Part shown: positions 53,774-62,849 of the stretch, in pieces
Layout: each line of letters starts with the position of its first letter
Position numbering within the stretch: the stretch's first letter is position 1
Assembly: GCF_035984415.1 (NCBI RefSeq)
Contig: NZ_CP130720.1
Coordinates: forward strand, 1,426,001-1,490,000
DNA length: 64,000 bases
DNA from: Streptomyces sp. NBC_01296
GTDB taxonomy: Bacteria; Actinomycetota; Actinomycetes; Streptomycetales; Streptomycetaceae
Reading direction: 5' to 3'
Program-made: the position numbers and the translations under genes
Notes under the pieces: model-generated
Databases searched by the model: none
The model's input: the letters and a program-made list of their open reading frames with translations, nothing else
Told to the model about the DNA's origin: nothing

Positions 53774-54996
53774 CCGCGGACAGCAGCGGCGCCGGAACGG
53801 AAAAGGACACCGTGGCGGACGACGGGGAGAACGTGTCACCTGCAGTGGACAGCGAAGCGACGCCGACCGACCAGCAGGACAAGCACCAGGAGCCCTCCCC
53901 CGCGCGGCCCCCGCTGTTGCGGCGGCTCCTGCGGAACCGCACCGTCCGGGCCACCACCGCAGGCGTCCTGGTCGGCGGCCTCCTCGGGGCCGGCTCCGTC
54001 GCCTGGCGTACGGACACCCTGCCGCTGCTCGGCCCCGCCCCCTGCTGGGACTCCCTCGGCGACTCGACCGTGTCCTCCCTCTTCGGCGACCGCAGGACCG
54101 AGGTCGAGGAGCAGATACTGCAGACCGACCCCCACGGCCAAGGACTGTCCTACGGCCAGTGCCGCATCACCAGCTACAAGGACGACAGGGCCCGAAGGCA
54201 GCTGACTGTACGGGTGCACAAGCTGGACGGTCTCTACGGAAGCGACGGGCGGCAGTGGCCCGAGGAGTTCCTCGCGGCAGGCATGGTGGCGCTCGGAGAA
54301 GGCCTCCCCGGCATGGCCTCCTCCTCCCGCGCCTGGATGGCGCTCCCCCAGTCCTGTACCGGCAAACCGGACCAGTTCGAGGGCCCGGTCGTGGTCGACG
54401 TCGGCATGGGGCCGGCAGGCCTGGACATCTCGTCGGAGTACGAGCGGGAGGACCGCGCCGCCCTGGCGCACGCCGTGGTGGATACGACCAACGGCGTCAT
54501 ACGCAAGCTGGGCTGCTCCGGGGTCTACCGATCACCGGATCTACCGAAGGACGTAGTCGCGTGGCGGGACACCCAGCCGGACTCCTTCTGCGGCATCAAG
54601 GGTCTTACCCTCCCGGCTGCCTACCGCGAGAGCCTGTCACGTGACCGGGTCAGCGGCGCCGGCGGCGCTGCCCGGGTCTGCGAGGCGGCCGGCAGCTATC
54701 CCAGGGCCGCAGTTCGGATGACGACCGTCGTGGACCCGGCACTAACTGCTCCCTTCTCCCAGGATCTGCTCAAGGGCGGCACTTCTTTCAAGGGCACCAG
54801 CGGCTTCGGATCGTTCAATGTGAGCCGGGCCGTGTACCGGGCGCAGTGCCAGACAGGGGACGTGATCTTCATGCTGGAGCAGAAGGACCGGTTCGGGGAG
54901 CACGACTTCACGTTCGTTCATGACCTACTGCCCGCCTACGTCGAGGCGGAGTCCATCCGTATCGGCTGCGGCCAGGAGAAGGTCACGCTGCCCTGA
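53770..54996 (+). CDS. Membrane-anchored exported protein, partner of the preceding gene
   Basis: 408 residues from a GTG in GTGA. A long acidic cytoplasmic tail (residues 1-55) is followed by one helix (VRATTAGVLVGGLLGAGSVA) and an extracytoplasmic part with APCWDSLGDSTVSSLF, GQCRITSYKDD, SCTGKPDQF, LGCSGVY and CGIKGLTL. The spacing of Cys motifs parallels the upstream protein. Function unknown. A strong terminator lies 40 bases downstream, so the two genes form a closed operon. Confidence 0.7.
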   Translation: MTADSSGAGTEKDTVADDGENVSPAVDSEATPTDQQDKHQEPSPARPPLLRRLLRNRTVRATTAGVLVGGLLGAGSVAWRTDTLPLLGPAPCWDSLGDSTVSSLFGDRRTEVEEQILQTDPHGQGLSYGQCRITSYKDDRARRQLTVRVHKLDGLYGSDGRQWPEEFLAAGMVALGEGLPGMASSSRAWMALPQSCTGKPDQFEGPVVVDVGMGPAGLDISSEYEREDRAALAHAVVDTTNGVIRKLGCSGVYRSPDLPKDVVAWRDTQPDSFCGIKGLTLPAAYRESLSRDRVSGAGGAARVCEAAGSYPRAAVRMTTVVDPALTAPFSQDLLKGGTSFKGTSGFGSFNVSRAVYRAQCQTGDVIFMLEQKDRFGEHDFTFVHDLLPAYVEAESIRIGCGQEKVTLP

Positions 54997-55035
54997 CTGA
55001 TCCCGTACACGGCATTACGGCGTGAACACGCTCTG

Positions 55036-55079
55036 CTCTGATGCCGGCATCACCCGTCCGGGTCATGCCGGCATCAGAG
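55036..55079. terminator. Terminator after the exported-protein pair
   Basis: Perfect 15-base-pair arms (55036-55050, 55065-55079) with an inner ACCCG/CGGGT stem after one mismatch; a long, stable hairpin. Confidence 0.85.
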
Positions 55080-55451
55080 CTGTGTCAAGGACTGGTCGAC
55101 TGTCTTGAGCCCTGCCTCGCAAGGCAGTTGGATGAGTGATGTGAACAGCGGTCTGCGCCACGACGACCGGCCACCGCATACGGTGCGCCAGGCCTCGCGC
55201 GCTGCTCACCTGCCGGTGCGCTGACGCACCGTTCCCGATCCGCGGCCGCCCGCCCCCACCCGTACAGCGGGCGGCCGCTTCCACCCGGTGCCTGCCCGCC
55301 CCTAGCCGGCACCGGGCCTCATCACAACGTCACGGTCGACGGCAACGAGGTCCTAGCTGCACCGCACGGGCGCGAGTGAGATCGTCAACGGTGCGTACTA
55401 CGACCTTGACGAGCGCGTTGCCCCGGCCGCCTGCGCCACCGAGGAGCGTTG
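55080..55451. pseudogene. Decayed copy of the SDR upstream region and SDR 3' end
   Basis: Bases about 55140-55190 repeat the 5' flank of the SDR gene at 47.4 kb (GAACAGCGGTCTGCGCCACG, GGCCACCGCA). Bases 55339-55452 repeat the SDR coding end: a GACGGCAACGAG remnant, then GAGATCGTCAACGGTGCGTA and CTACGACC as in 48330-48360. The middle of the SDR and the bL37-like gene are missing. The plus-strand frame cannot be translated as an SDR. Confidence 0.7.
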
Positions 55452-56243
55452 ATGATCGAAATCGCACCGCAGCAACTGCCTGCCCTGAGCCGTTGGTTTC
55501 CCACCGGCTCCCCCGGTCTCGGGGCACTCTCCGAGCACGTACTGACCACGGGCGCAGGCTACTGGTGGGCCGATCGTCCTGACCGGCCCCGCGTCCTCGC
55601 CGTCACCTGCGCGGACCACGTGCTGCTGCGCGGCGACCCCAGCGCGCTCACCCCGGACGCCCTGGCTCGGTTCGCGGACCAGTACGTCGAGACGCCCTCA
55701 CGCTTCTGGCCCGCCCTCGGCTCCGCGTTCGAGCGCGTCATCCCCTGGGAACGGATGCTGTACGTCCACCAGGCTCAGGCATCGGTATCCCTCCCCCGTA
55801 CGCCGCGCGGCGTGACGGTGCGGCGGCTGACACCCGAGGACGTTCCGGCACTGGCCGAGCTGCACTCCGAGAACGCCTGGATCCACGCCAGTTGGGGCGG
55901 ACCCTCCGGGCTGGCTGCCTCAGGCCACGCCTGGGCCGCTTTCGCCAAGGGCCGGATCCTCTCCGTCGCCTGCACCTACTTTCTCGGCACCGCATACCAG
56001 GACATCGCGGTCGTCACCGTGCCCGATCGCCGCCGCGAACGTCTCGCACTGGCCTGCGTCGCCAGCTTGGCAGCCGATGTCCAGGCACGTGGACGCACCG
56101 CGAGCTGGTGCTGCTCGCGCGACAACCGACCCAGCCGACTGCTGGCCTGGACGGCCGGCTTCCGGCTGACCCGCGAATACCTCCACCACGCCACCGGCCG
56201 GGCCCTGGCACGCGAGGTGCGGGCGACCCCGGTCCCCGCGTGA
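55452..56243 (+). CDS. GNAT-family acetyltransferase
   Basis: 263 residues from ATG 55452, GAGGAG upstream. N-terminal half LPALSRWFPTGSPGLGALSE, ADRPDRPRVLAVTCADHVLL; C-terminal GNAT core VRRLTPEDVPALAELHSENA, DIAVVTVPDRRRERLALACV (acetyl-CoA loop region) and SRDNRPSRLLAWTAGFRLTR. Substrate unknown. Intact paralogue of the truncated gene at 48.6 kb. Confidence 0.82.
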   Translation: MIEIAPQQLPALSRWFPTGSPGLGALSEHVLTTGAGYWWADRPDRPRVLAVTCADHVLLRGDPSALTPDALARFADQYVETPSRFWPALGSAFERVIPWERMLYVHQAQASVSLPRTPRGVTVRRLTPEDVPALAELHSENAWIHASWGGPSGLAASGHAWAAFAKGRILSVACTYFLGTAYQDIAVVTVPDRRRERLALACVASLAADVQARGRTASWCCSRDNRPSRLLAWTAGFRLTREYLHHATGRALAREVRATPVPA

Positions 56244-56262
56244 GCCAAGCGTCGCTGACAGC

Positions 56263-57255
56263 TCAGTGGGGGCGCTGCGCACTCAGGGCGTTCAGCAGCG
56301 CTGCGCCGCGCTCGGCATCGTCCACGCTCACCGCGAACTCGCGCCCCCGCCGGGGATGGATCACCAGGCACTCGCCGCTGCGGAGCATCACCGTCGTGCC
56401 CAACCCACTCAGCCGGTACCCCCAGCCCCCCACCTGAGCGGGGGTTCGGTTTTCGGCACGCGCCGATTCGATGTCCTGAGCGGGCCAGCGCCGCACCGGC
56501 CAGCCGATCGGGCCGAAGGCCACGCTCAGACCCTTCTCGGTGACACGCGCCTGCACGGAGGCGCAAGAGAGAACCGCCACAGAGACCGTGGCGAACGGTG
56601 CGACGACCGCCCACGGCAAATCCACCAGTCCGCTCACCGCGAGCAGCACAGCGGCCAGCGCGACCAGCCCGGCCAGGGCCCCGATCCAGTGGAGCCACGG
56701 ATTCGTCGTACGGGAGAGCCACACGAACCTCTCACCGGCCGGAATCTCCATGCTCGTACCACTCGCGACCGCGTGTGACGCCGCAGCCCAATCCCGGCGG
56801 GCCACCGCCCACTCGGCCAGCCCCGCCATGGCCGCCACCCCGAGCGTCGCCACAGTCCACAGGCTCACGGAATCGGCCTGCCGCCAGTCCGTGTGATCCA
56901 GGTTCGCCCTGACAATGGATGCCTGCGCGCCGACGAGGAGGAAACCGCCGGACAACAGCCCCATTACGGGCCGGCCGCGCACCGTCGGCCCGGAGGTCGC
57001 TCCCCCACGCCACCGCCCGAGCGCGACGATCAGCAGCACGAGGACCACCCAGATCAAGGCCGGGAAGAGCGCGGCTGCCCACAGGGGCATCGAGCCGTCC
57101 GGTCCGCCGGAACCTGTGCCCCAGTGGGTCGCCAGCCGCTCCGGCAGCCGGCCGCTCGCGGCCCAGGGAAGTGCGACGAGCGCGGCCAGGATCGCCACGA
57201 CCCAGCCCGCAACACCCCACCATGCTCCGCGCTTTCGCTCCGTCACCTCGTTCAT
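56263..57255 (-). CDS. DUF1648-domain membrane protein
   Basis: 330 residues. The N-terminus has DUF1648 (LPERLATHWGTGSGGPDGSM) between membrane helices (AGWVVAILAALVALPWAASG, ALIWVVLVLLIVALGRW); further helices at about 125-145 and 195-240. A cytoplasmic C-terminal PH-like part (TEKGLSVAFGPIGWPVRRWP, DIESARAE) ends the protein. The start overlaps the stop of the GntR gene (ATGA). Such pairs are common and resemble SdpI-like immunity or envelope-stress units; the role is not known. Confidence 0.82.
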   Translation of the reverse strand: MNEVTERKRGAWWGVAGWVVAILAALVALPWAASGRLPERLATHWGTGSGGPDGSMPLWAAALFPALIWVVLVLLIVALGRWRGGATSGPTVRGRPVMGLLSGGFLLVGAQASIVRANLDHTDWRQADSVSLWTVATLGVAAMAGLAEWAVARRDWAAASHAVASGTSMEIPAGERFVWLSRTTNPWLHWIGALAGLVALAAVLLAVSGLVDLPWAVVAPFATVSVAVLSCASVQARVTEKGLSVAFGPIGWPVRRWPAQDIESARAENRTPAQVGGWGYRLSGLGTTVMLRSGECLVIHPRRGREFAVSVDDAERGAALLNALSAQRPH

Positions 57256-57599
57256 TCCAGCCCCCTGATCATTTCTATGAGATCGGCCTTGCTGTAGCCC
57301 AGATGCGCCGCATCACCGACCAGTTCGCGCACGCGGTCGAGCAGCACCGACCGCTGGTCCGCCCCCTCGGTCACGGTCACACCGCGACCGCGCCGGAACT
57401 CCAGCAGTCCCTCGTCACGCAGCCCGCGAAGGCCACGGAGGACCGTGTTGACGTTCACCCCCAGCGCCAGGGAGAGGTCGCGTGCGGAGGGCAGTCGGTC
57501 ACCCGGACCACACTCGCCCTCAGCGATGGCACGCCTGATGGCGCCCGCCACCTGCTCGTGCAGGGGGCGGTTGTCTGCGATGTTCAGCCTCAACAGCAT
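57252..57599 (-). CDS. GntR-family regulator, YtrA subfamily
   Basis: 115 residues from ATG 57599. Winged helix LHEQVAGAIRRAIAEGECGP then RLPSARDLSLALGVNVNTVL, with a very short effector tail, the YtrA pattern. YtrA regulators usually repress their own operon of membrane proteins. The start codon lies inside a perfect palindrome, fitting autorepression. Coupled to the DUF1648 gene. Confidence 0.9.
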   Translation of the reverse strand: MLLRLNIADNRPLHEQVAGAIRRAIAEGECGPGDRLPSARDLSLALGVNVNTVLRGLRGLRDEGLLEFRRGRGVTVTEGADQRSVLLDRVRELVGDAAHLGYSKADLIEMIRGLE

Positions 57600-57622
57600 G
57601 GTGCTAATGACACTAGCACCAT
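57598..57622. promoter_or_regulatory. Operator palindrome of the YtrA-type regulator
   Basis: ATGGTGCTA (57598-57606), seven bases, TAGCACCAT (57614-57622): perfect nine-base arms. It overlaps the regulator's start codon and lies 42 bases before the divergent gene, so one bound dimer could control both. Confidence 0.85.
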
Positions 57623-57663
57623 CATCTTCAAGTTGAGAAAGGCCCATTGGTCGTCGCCGGGAT

Positions 57664-58239
57664 ATGGCAACGACTTGGAGGGGCACCTGTGTCAGGCTGC
57701 GGGGCGTGGATTGGACATTCAAAGCTCATGGTGGTGTCGCGGCCGCGCTGGGCGCCGCGCTGTTGGTGCTGGCCGCGCTCACCTGGCTGCCCGGGACCTT
57801 GTCGCTGACCGTGTCGGGGTGGCCGATGGCGGTGATTGCCGTGCTGCTCTTCCCGATCTTCATATCCGCCCTGGTGCGTATGCTCCTGACGCGCGCGGAC
57901 CGGCACTCGGTATGGCTGGCGTTCAGGTGCCTTCCTCGCAAGGCCCAGATGGGCCTTGCGGCATTGGCGATTTCGGGTGTTGGGATCACGGTCATCAGCG
58001 CGGCCACGGAGGGGAACTTGCAGGCTGCCGAAGTGAAGGACGGTCAGTACTTCGCCTTCGACACCACGCCGCACGCGCGCGGCACGGTCGAGGTCTCCCA
58101 GAGTCAGTACCAGGCTGTCCTGGAGAGCGATCAGCGCAGCATGTTCGCCACCCCTGCCTTGCTCTTCGTCGGTGCTGCATGTGTCGTCCTGGCAGCCGGA
58201 GAGCTGCGCCGAGCAGACCGTAACTCCACGCCGTCGTGA
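57664..58239 (+). CDS. Membrane protein, unknown family
   Basis: 191 residues if started at ATG 57664; a GTG at 57706 (VDWTFKAHGGVAAALGA) is an alternative. Helices: AAALGAALLVLAALTWLPG, SGWPMAVIAVLLFPIFISAL, MGLAALAISGVGITVISAAT and TPALLFVGAACVVLAAGEL, with an outside loop between the last two. No family recognised. It is divergent from the GntR gene and probably controlled by the same operator. Confidence 0.65.
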   Translation: MATTWRGTCVRLRGVDWTFKAHGGVAAALGAALLVLAALTWLPGTLSLTVSGWPMAVIAVLLFPIFISALVRMLLTRADRHSVWLAFRCLPRKAQMGLAALAISGVGITVISAATEGNLQAAEVKDGQYFAFDTTPHARGTVEVSQSQYQAVLESDQRSMFATPALLFVGAACVVLAAGELRRADRNSTPS

Positions 58240-58400
58240 TTCGTGTGAAACGGCTGCTACCCCCGGCAGACCCCGGCCCCATGCCAACGCGCGCTGCTGA
58301 CGGCGCGACTCGCCGGCTGGACCGGGGTACAGATCGGCCGTCGACAGGGCATCCGCAACGAGGTCCTGAAGCCTGGGGAGTAGGCGGAGCCAGCTGATCA

Positions 58401-59963
58401 TCATCTCGCCAGGTCCAGCCGTGCCTCCTCCAGGTCCAGGGAGCGCTGGAGGTTCCGGCGGGTGGTGTCGCTGATGCGGTGTTCGTCGTAAAGCCGCTGG
58501 AGTTCGGCCGTCTCGACCCGGATGAGGTCGCGACGAAGCAGCCGGTACACGTAGTCCGCGGACTCGGCCAGGTCGGCTTCCTCCAGACGGTCGCGGGCAT
58601 GTTCGAGACGGGCCTGCAGACTGCGCCGAAGCCGGTCCGCCACGACGTCCGGCACCGCTTCGAGGTCGGACATCTCGTCCAGTCGCCGGATCCCGGCGGC
58701 CGCGAGGGCGCACCGGGCGGAGGCTTCCTCGCGTTCGGTGTGGTCCGGTTCGAGGGCGATTCCGGAGCGGCGTACCACGTCGGCCAACGTGAAGCCCTGA
58801 GCGACAAGGGTGACCACCACCACTGACGTCGTCAGTACGAGTACAAGTGGCCGCTGGCCCAGCAGACTTCCGTCGTCTGCGGCGACCGGGATGGACAGCG
58901 CCGCGGCCAGCGGGACGACGCCACGCGTTCCCGCCCAGGTCAGCACGGCCGGGACGCGCCAAGACGGGCGTACGCCGGCGTTCCGCTGGACGACGGCCGA
59001 GAGCGGCAGAACCCACAGCAGACGCACGGTGACCAGGGTCGCGGCAACCGCCAGGGCGTACAGCGGCCAGAGTCCGTCGGCAGCGGTCAGCGCGGCGACC
59101 TGTCCCGGCAGGGTGAGCCCGATCAGGCTGAAGACGACGCTCTCCAGCAGGAAGACCACGGTGCCGTTGACGGCGTGCAACTGGATCCGGATGCGGGCGT
59201 TGGTCAACCGTTCGGCCCGACCTCCGAGCACAACGCCCGCCACGACGACGGCGGTCACACCCGACGCGTGCACCGCCTCCGCCAGCACGTAGGCGGCGTA
59301 CGGGGTCACCAGGGCGATGACTGTTTCCAGTAGCGGGTCCTCGGTCCTGCGGCGGATCAGCGCCACCACCCCGGCGACGGCTCCCCCGATGAGGGTGCCA
59401 CCTCCGGCGAGCAGTGCGAACTCGGTGCCCGCCGCCTGCCAGGACACTCCGGCGGAGGCCGCCGCGACGACGACGGCGACTCGGAAGAGCACGAGCGAGG
59501 TGGCGTCGTTGAAGAGGCTCTCGGCCTGTACGAGGACCTGGACGCGGGGCGGCAGGGCGAGGCGCCGGCCGAGTGCGGTGACCGCCACCGGGTCCGTACT
59601 CGCGAGGATGGCCCCGAGCACCAGCGCCATCTGCCACGTCAGAGGAGTGATCAGCGACGCGATCACCCCGACCGTGGCCGCCGAGGCCAGCACCAGGCCG
59701 ACGGCGAGCACACTGACCGGCTTCCACACCAGGCGCAGCTCGCGCCAGGACAGTTCCTCCGCGCTGGCGTAGAGCAGGGGCGGCAGCACGACGAGCCCGA
59801 TGACTTCGGGACTGACCCTGATCTCGGGGGTGCCCGGTATCAGCGCGACGACGAGGCCTGCGACAACGAGCAGTGAGGGCGCGGGGATTCGCCAGCGGCG
59901 GGCACCCGTGGCCACGACCGTGGCCAGCACCACGAGGAACAAGACCGTACCGACGCTGCGCAT
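58401..59963 (-). CDS. CPA1-type Na+/H+ antiporter
   Basis: 520 residues from ATG 59963, with a GGGGGCGGA stretch just upstream; an ATG 30 bases earlier is possible. About 12 helices; family motifs VLVQAESLFNDATSLVLFRV (ND ion-binding pair), LGAILASTDPVAVTALGRRL and LTWAGTRGVVPLAAALSIPV. The soluble C-terminus of about 120 residues is helical (ARLEHARDRLEEADLAESAD). Exchanges Na+ or K+ for H+. Ends 160 bases from the convergent membrane gene; nothing recognisable lies between except a short non-coding tail. Confidence 0.9.
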   Translation of the reverse strand: MRSVGTVLFLVVLATVVATGARRWRIPAPSLLVVAGLVVALIPGTPEIRVSPEVIGLVVLPPLLYASAEELSWRELRLVWKPVSVLAVGLVLASAATVGVIASLITPLTWQMALVLGAILASTDPVAVTALGRRLALPPRVQVLVQAESLFNDATSLVLFRVAVVVAAASAGVSWQAAGTEFALLAGGGTLIGGAVAGVVALIRRRTEDPLLETVIALVTPYAAYVLAEAVHASGVTAVVVAGVVLGGRAERLTNARIRIQLHAVNGTVVFLLESVVFSLIGLTLPGQVAALTAADGLWPLYALAVAATLVTVRLLWVLPLSAVVQRNAGVRPSWRVPAVLTWAGTRGVVPLAAALSIPVAADDGSLLGQRPLVLVLTTSVVVVTLVAQGFTLADVVRRSGIALEPDHTEREEASARCALAAAGIRRLDEMSDLEAVPDVVADRLRRSLQARLEHARDRLEEADLAESADYVYRLLRRDLIRVETAELQRLYDEHRISDTTRRNLQRSLDLEEARLDLAR

Positions 59964-60175
59964 TCCGCCCCCACCCGAGTCGACGCGGACCATGCGGTCA
60001 CGCGACGCCGACCAGGCTTCCCGGCACACCGCCTTCACCCTATCGATGTAACGGCCGTCAATACACCGTCAAAGTCCCACCCCAGTGCCGTTAGGAGTGC
60101 ATCAGGGACGTTTCGTTCGCGACTTCGCTGGTGTTCGCTGGTGCGGTTGAGGGCGTCCGGAGGAGTCGGGTACGG

Positions 60176-60265
60176 GTGAGTACGGAGAATGTCGTCGGCA
60201 TCATCGTTGCGGTCTGCCTGGTCGGGTATCTGATCCTGGCGTTCTTCTTTCCCGAGAAGTTCTGA
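60176..60265 (+). CDS. KdpF-like single-helix peptide, copy 3
   Basis: 29 residues from GTG 60176, GGAGGAG upstream. Opens VSTENVVGIIVAVCLVGYLI and ends PEKF. It precedes kdpD, not kdpA, by two bases. The same length and tail as the true KdpF. Confidence 0.8.
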   Translation: MSTENVVGIIVAVCLVGYLILAFFFPEKF

Positions 60266-60267
60266 GC

Positions 60268-62844
60268 ATGACGACCAGGGACGAGGCCGGCCTGGCAGCA
60301 GGGGCGGCACAGCCGGTCGTCCGGCTCGGAAGGCTCAAGGTCTTTCTGGGCGCGGCCCCCGGCGTCGGCAAGACGTACCGGATGCTCGACGAGGCACACC
60401 GCCGGGCGGCCCGTGGCGCCGATGTGGTGGTCGGCTTCGTGGAGTGCCACCGGCGCCGGCACACCGAGGCGAAGCTCGACGGCCTGGAGATACTCCCCTT
60501 GGCCGGCCACGACTACCATGGCAGCCGGTACGCGGAGCTGGACCGGGAAGCACTGCTGTCCAGGCGTCCGAAGGTCGTGCTGATCGACGAGCTCGCCCAC
60601 ACCAACGTCCCGGGAGGCGACCGGCACCCGAAGCGCTGGCAGGACGTCGAGGACATACTCGCCGCCGGGATCGACGTCGTCACCACGCTCAACATCCAGC
60701 ACCTGGAGTCGCTGAGCGACGTCGTCGAGAAGATAACCGGAGTACCGCAGCGCGAGACGGTCCCCGATGAGTTCGTACGCCGCGCCGACGAGATCGAGCT
60801 GGTCGACATACCCCCCGAGGGACTTCGACGCCGGATGGCTCACGGCAACATCTATCCCCCGGAACGGATCGACGCCTCCCTCGCCAACTACTTCCGCCCC
60901 GGCAACCTCATCGCGCTGCGAGAGCTGGCCCTCCTGTGGCTGGCCGGGCGGGTGGACGAGGCCCTCCACAAGTACCGCATCGAGCACGGCATCGGGGACG
61001 TCTGGGAGACCCGGGAACGGGTGGTGGTGGCACTCACGGGCGGCCCCGAGGGCGAGACCCTGATCCGTCGCGCCGCCCGCATCGCCGGTCGGTCCGCCGG
61101 CGGCGAACTGCTCGCCGTGCACATCGCACGCAGCGACGCACTCGCCGCCGGGGTCTCGCACGCGGCGCTCGCCGCGCAACGGGCGCTCGTCGAGGACCTG
61201 GGCGGTAGCTACCACTCCGTCGTCGGCGACGAAGTACCCACCGCACTGGTGGACTTCGCCATGGCGGAGAACGCCACGCAGCTCGTCCTCGGTACGAGCC
61301 GCCGCCGCAGACTGGAACGTTTCCTCACCGGCAGGGGAATCGGCGAGACCGTCGTCGGGCTCTCCGAGGACATCGACGTCCACATGGTCACGCACGAGCG
61401 GGCCGGCCACGGACGGCTGCTGCCGTCCCGCCGCCGCACGCTCCCCACCTCCCGGCTCATCGCCGGACCCGTGGTCGGTGTGGTCCTCCCGGTACTGCTC
61501 ACCCTCGCCCTCGACCAGATGCGCGGCACCCTGAACCTCACCAGCGAGGCACTGCTGTTCCTGGTGGCCGTCGTCGGCGTGGCATGCATCGGCGGGGTCG
61601 CCTCCGCGGTGATCGCGGCACTGACCGCCGCGCTGCTCCTCAACTACTGGTTCATGCCGCCCATAGGCGAGTTCACCATGAGCGACCCGGACAGCGTGCT
61701 GGCCCTGGTGGTCTTCGCCGTCGTCGCCGCCACCGTGGCCGCCGCCGCGGACAGATCCCTGCGGCTCTCCCGCCGCGCTGCCCGGGCCACGGCCGAGGCC
61801 GAGACGATGTCCTCCCTCGCGGGCAGCATCGTCCGCGGCGACCAGACGATCCCGGCGCTGCTGGAACGCACCCGGGAGACCTTCGGCATGGACACCGTCG
61901 AGCTGTCTCCGGAAGCCCCTGACGCCGGTTCCGGTACCGAGAGCGGACACCGCACACGTGGCGGTCCGGCCCCCGCCCTGGTGGTCGCGGCCGGACCCGG
62001 GGGCTTCCTCGTCCTGCGCGGCCGTACGCTGCCGTCCTCCGAGCGCCGCGTCCTGGCCGCCTTCGCCGCGCACGTCGGCGCCGCAGTCGAGCGGGCCCGC
62101 CTGGCCGAGGCCGCCGCCGAGGTCGAACCCATCAAGGCTGCCGACCGCCTGCGCACCGCCCTGCTCCGGGCCGTCAGCCACGACCTGCGGACCCCGCTGG
62201 CCGGGGCACTGGCCGCGATCACCTCGCTGCGCACCCCGGACGTGGACTTCTCCCAGGAGGACCGGGCGGAGCTGCTCGGATCCGCCGAAATGTCGCTGAA
62301 CCGGCTGAACCGCCTGGTGGAGAACCTGCTCGATCTCAGCCGTCTGCAAGCCGGCGCCCTCACCCTCGAACTGCGGGCCACCACCCTCGAGGAGGTCCTG
62401 CCCGCAGCTCTGGAGTCACTGGACCTGCCGTCGGCGGAAGCGCCCGGCATCGACGTGCAGAACCTGGAGACCGTACCGGCGCTGCAGGCCGACCCACCTC
62501 TGCTCGAACGGGTGCTGGCGAACCTGGTCGGCAACGCGGTCCGCCACGCCCCCGGAGACCGTCCGGTGCTGGTGACGGCGAGCGCCCTGGCCGGCCGGGT
62601 CGAGGTCAGGATCGCCGACCGGGGGCCCGGGATCGCCGCCGACGACCGCGAGCGCGCCTTCGAGCCGTTCCAGCGCCTCGGCGACCGCGACAACACCGTC
62701 GGGCTCGGCCTCGGCCTCGCCCTGGCCCGGGGGCTCACGGAGGCGATGAACGGCACCCTCACACCCGAGGACACCCCTGGCGGTGGTCTGACCATGGTCC
62801 TGTCCCTGCCCGTTGCCGCCGACGCGGCCGCAGGGCGGCTCTGA
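60268..62844 (+). CDS. kdpD: Second KdpD-type sensor kinase
   Basis: 858 residues. Walker A FLGAAPGVGKTYRMLDEAHR; VLIDELAHTNVPGG; Usp domain; four DUF4118 helices; GAF; H-box AVSHDLRTPLAGALA (His638); N-box LVGNAVRHAPGDRP; GxG ends DTPGGGLTMVLSLPV. All catalytic parts look intact. It lacks an adjacent kdpE; the broken kdpE at 51.6 kb or the intact one at 43.7 kb may be the partner. It is placed between a KdpF-like peptide and an ion-channel-like gene. Confidence 0.93.
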   Translation: MTTRDEAGLAAGAAQPVVRLGRLKVFLGAAPGVGKTYRMLDEAHRRAARGADVVVGFVECHRRRHTEAKLDGLEILPLAGHDYHGSRYAELDREALLSRRPKVVLIDELAHTNVPGGDRHPKRWQDVEDILAAGIDVVTTLNIQHLESLSDVVEKITGVPQRETVPDEFVRRADEIELVDIPPEGLRRRMAHGNIYPPERIDASLANYFRPGNLIALRELALLWLAGRVDEALHKYRIEHGIGDVWETRERVVVALTGGPEGETLIRRAARIAGRSAGGELLAVHIARSDALAAGVSHAALAAQRALVEDLGGSYHSVVGDEVPTALVDFAMAENATQLVLGTSRRRRLERFLTGRGIGETVVGLSEDIDVHMVTHERAGHGRLLPSRRRTLPTSRLIAGPVVGVVLPVLLTLALDQMRGTLNLTSEALLFLVAVVGVACIGGVASAVIAALTAALLLNYWFMPPIGEFTMSDPDSVLALVVFAVVAATVAAAADRSLRLSRRAARATAEAETMSSLAGSIVRGDQTIPALLERTRETFGMDTVELSPEAPDAGSGTESGHRTRGGPAPALVVAAGPGGFLVLRGRTLPSSERRVLAAFAAHVGAAVERARLAEAAAEVEPIKAADRLRTALLRAVSHDLRTPLAGALAAITSLRTPDVDFSQEDRAELLGSAEMSLNRLNRLVENLLDLSRLQAGALTLELRATTLEEVLPAALESLDLPSAEAPGIDVQNLETVPALQADPPLLERVLANLVGNAVRHAPGDRPVLVTASALAGRVEVRIADRGPGIAADDRERAFEPFQRLGDRDNTVGLGLGLALARGLTEAMNGTLTPEDTPGGGLTMVLSLPVAADAAAGRL

Positions 62845-62849
62845 CCCGT

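Noticed and set aside
58240..58400. Short frame ending ...RRQGIRNEVLKPGE before the antiporter stop
   Set aside because: Too short and without a start or motif to support a gene; may be a remnant but cannot be assigned.
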